Shown in pieces: positions 12,349 through 13,745 of a stretch of 13,745 nt of DNA. The stretch's first letter is position 1. Every line of letters begins with the position of its first letter. Where the stretch lies: NCBI GenBank assembly GCA_030039095.1, contig JASHQP010000803.1, positions 1 to 13,745 on the forward strand. Reading direction: 5' to 3'. Source of the stretch: Streptosporangiaceae bacterium (GTDB lineage: Bacteria > Actinomycetota > Actinomycetes > Streptosporangiales > Streptosporangiaceae). A program made the position numbers and the translations under genes. Below the pieces are notes generated by a model. That model was not told the origin of the DNA. It searched no databases and worked only from the letters and a program-made list of their open reading frames with translations.

Positions 12349-13745
12349 ATGAACGTCTCGCCGCCCCGGCGCCCGCCGACGTCGGCCGGGCTGCTGTTCG
12401 CGGTGTTCCTCGGGACGTTCATGGCGCTGCTCGACGTGAGCATCGTGAGCGTCGCCCTGCCGACCATGCAGCACAGCCTGCACGTCAGCGTCGCGGCGCT
12501 GCAGTGGGTCGTCGACGCGTACACGCTCTGCCTGTCCGCGCTGGTGCTGACAGGCGGGTCCCTCGGCGACCGCTTCGGGCGCAAGCGGCTCTTCCTGCTC
12601 GGCATCGGCGGCTTCACCGCCGGATCGGGGCTCTGCGCGACCGCGGCGGGCTACCCCATGCTCATCACCGGCCGGGTCGTCCAGGGGATCGCCGCCGCTG
12701 CGCTGATGCCCGGCGCGCTCGCGATCCTCGGGCACAGCTTCCCCGAGCCGGGGCGGCGCGCCCGGGTCATCGGGCTGTGGACCGCGTGCGCGGGGCTCGC
12801 CCTGGTCGCCGGGCCGCTGGTCGGCGGGTTGCTCGTCGAGGCCGCCGGCTGGCCGTGGATCTTCGTGATCAACCTGCCGCTCGGCGTGCTCGCCCTGGTG
12901 GCCGGCTGGCGGCACATTCCGGAGAGCGCGGATCCGGCGCACGCGTCGGTCGACCCGGCCGGCCAGATCCTCGGCGTCGCCTGGCTCGGCGCGCTCGCGT
13001 TCGGCTTCATCGAGGCCGGCACCCTGGGCTGGACGTCACCGTCCGCCCTCGCCGCGTTCGCCGGCGCCGCGGTCACGCTCGCGGCCTTCGTCGCCGCCGA
13101 GCTTCGCAGCGGCGCCCCCATGCTGCCGATCAGGCTCTTCGCCGACCCGAGGTTCGGCCTGGTCAACGCCGCTTCGTTCGTCATCGGCTTCTCGGCGTTC
13201 GCGACGTTCGTCATCCTGTCGCTGTTCCTGCAGGACCTGCAGCGAGACTCGGCTCTGGTCACCGGGCTGCACTACCTGCCGCTCTGCCTCGGCCAGGTGC
13301 TCACCGCCACGATCGCCGGGCGGGTCACCGCGTCGCGCGGCACCCGGCTGCCGATGGTCGCGGGCCTGGCGGCCATGGGCGCCGCGCTGCTCGCGATGAC
13401 GACGTTCTCCGCGACCACGGGATCGGCCTGGCTCAGCGCGGTGCTCGCGCTGCTCGGCATCGGCATGGGCCTGAGCCTGCCGCCCGTCAACGTGGCGGCG
13501 CTGGCGGCGGTGCCGCGGGAGCGGTCGGGGGTCGCGTCCGCGACCACGAACGCCATCAGGCAGACCGGCACGACGCTGGGCATCGCCCTGCTCGGGGCGA
13601 TCCTGACGACGCGCGCCGCCGGGCACCTGGCCGCTTCCCTGGTTGCCGCGGGGCTCGCACCCGGCCCGGCCCACCACGTGGCGCTGCGGGCCGTCACGCT
13701 GCACTCGTTCGGTCCGGGCGCTGGCGGCGGGGTCGGTGCCGCCAC
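12349..13745 (+). CDS. DHA2-type MFS drug exporter (EmrB/QacA family), C-terminus missing
   Basis: The frame is open for 465 codons from ATG 12349 to the window edge. It shows the 14-helix DHA2 pattern: helix 1 with FMALLDVSIVSVALPTM (motif D1), motif A GGSLGDRFGRKR at residues 69-80, GRVVQGIAAAALMPGALAIL, motif C in ACAGLALVAGPLVGG, and later SGVASATTNAIRQTGTTLGIALLGAIL. The family exports drugs, dyes or antibiotics in exchange for protons across the inner membrane. Typical length is about 470-530, so the end lies just outside. AGGAAG ends seven bases before ATG 12349. In-frame ATGs at 12328 (with GGAG upstream), 12310 and 12265 are possible longer starts. It is divergent from tetR, which probably represses it. 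Confidence 0.92.
   Translation, partial: MNVSPPRRPPTSAGLLFAVFLGTFMALLDVSIVSVALPTMQHSLHVSVAALQWVVDAYTLCLSALVLTGGSLGDRFGRKRLFLLGIGGFTAGSGLCATAAGYPMLITGRVVQGIAAAALMPGALAILGHSFPEPGRRARVIGLWTACAGLALVAGPLVGGLLVEAAGWPWIFVINLPLGVLALVAGWRHIPESADPAHASVDPAGQILGVAWLGALAFGFIEAGTLGWTSPSALAAFAGAAVTLAAFVAAELRSGAPMLPIRLFADPRFGLVNAASFVIGFSAFATFVILSLFLQDLQRDSALVTGLHYLPLCLGQVLTATIAGRVTASRGTRLPMVAGLAAMGAALLAMTTFSATTGSAWLSAVLALLGIGMGLSLPPVNVAALAAVPRERSGVASATTNAIRQTGTTLGIALLGAILTTRAAGHLAASLVAAGLAPGPAHHVALRAVTLHSFGPGAGGGVGAA

Noticed and set aside
12196..13704. Minus-strand open frames opposite the MFS exporter
   Set aside because: Arg/Gly/Gln-rich shadow frames; the plus strand shows the DHA2 motifs.
1..13745. CRISPR arrays, tRNA or rRNA genes, insertion-sequence ends
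   Set aside because: I looked for regularly spaced repeats, tRNA-like cloverleaf segments, transposase motifs and paired terminal repeats with target duplications, and saw none.

Overview
The window is GC-rich DNA from an actinobacterium. The evidence is GTG and TTG starts behind purine-rich ribosome sites, four-base stop/start overlaps, and families that are mostly or typically actinobacterial: a TIGR03084-type protein related to mycothiol enzymes, remnants of a DUF397 gene and its usual ATP-binding partner, and IclR, TetR and MerR regulators. The species cannot be named from the sequence alone.

Left part (1-3537): a corrinoid-dependent methyl-transfer locus. A pterin-binding methyltransferase (cut by the left edge), a corrinoid (B12-binding) protein and an IclR regulator lie on the minus strand as one tight operon. 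An MttB-superfamily methyltransferase is divergent on the plus strand. A likely operator sits in the 103-bp gap between them. The expected flow is: the MttB-type enzyme takes a methyl group from a methylated or quaternary amine onto the corrinoid protein, and the pterin enzyme passes it to tetrahydrofolate. The MttB homologue has no in-frame amber codon, and TAG is an ordinary stop here, so it belongs to the non-pyrrolysine branch. The substrate cannot be read from the sequence. No corrinoid-activating ferredoxin (RamA type) is seen in the window.

Middle (3534-5838): a two-gene minus-strand unit. A DUF4407 membrane protein with a long coiled-coil domain is followed by an unrecognised protein. 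The DUF4407 leader contains nested hairpins, a terminator-like hairpin and a T tract, which suggests attenuation. The unit's last stop shares the bases CTAG with the mttB-like stop.

5987-8287: a TIGR03084 metal-binding DinB-fold protein and an AIM24 protein, then about 600 bp without an intact gene. This stretch has a perfect tandem 12-mer and a frameshifted gene remnant.

8310-10372: a MOSC protein and a MerR/GyrI-type regulator with a textbook MerR promoter-operator. Next to it is a 195-bp scar in which the 3' ends of a DUF397 gene and a HATPase gene meet head to head.

10434-13745: a metal-dependent amidohydrolase (Amidohydro_2), a convergent TetR regulator, and a divergent DHA2-type MFS drug exporter cut by the right edge. 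The tetR/MFS gap holds a perfect operator palindrome and a separate perfect 14-bp inverted repeat in the exporter leader.
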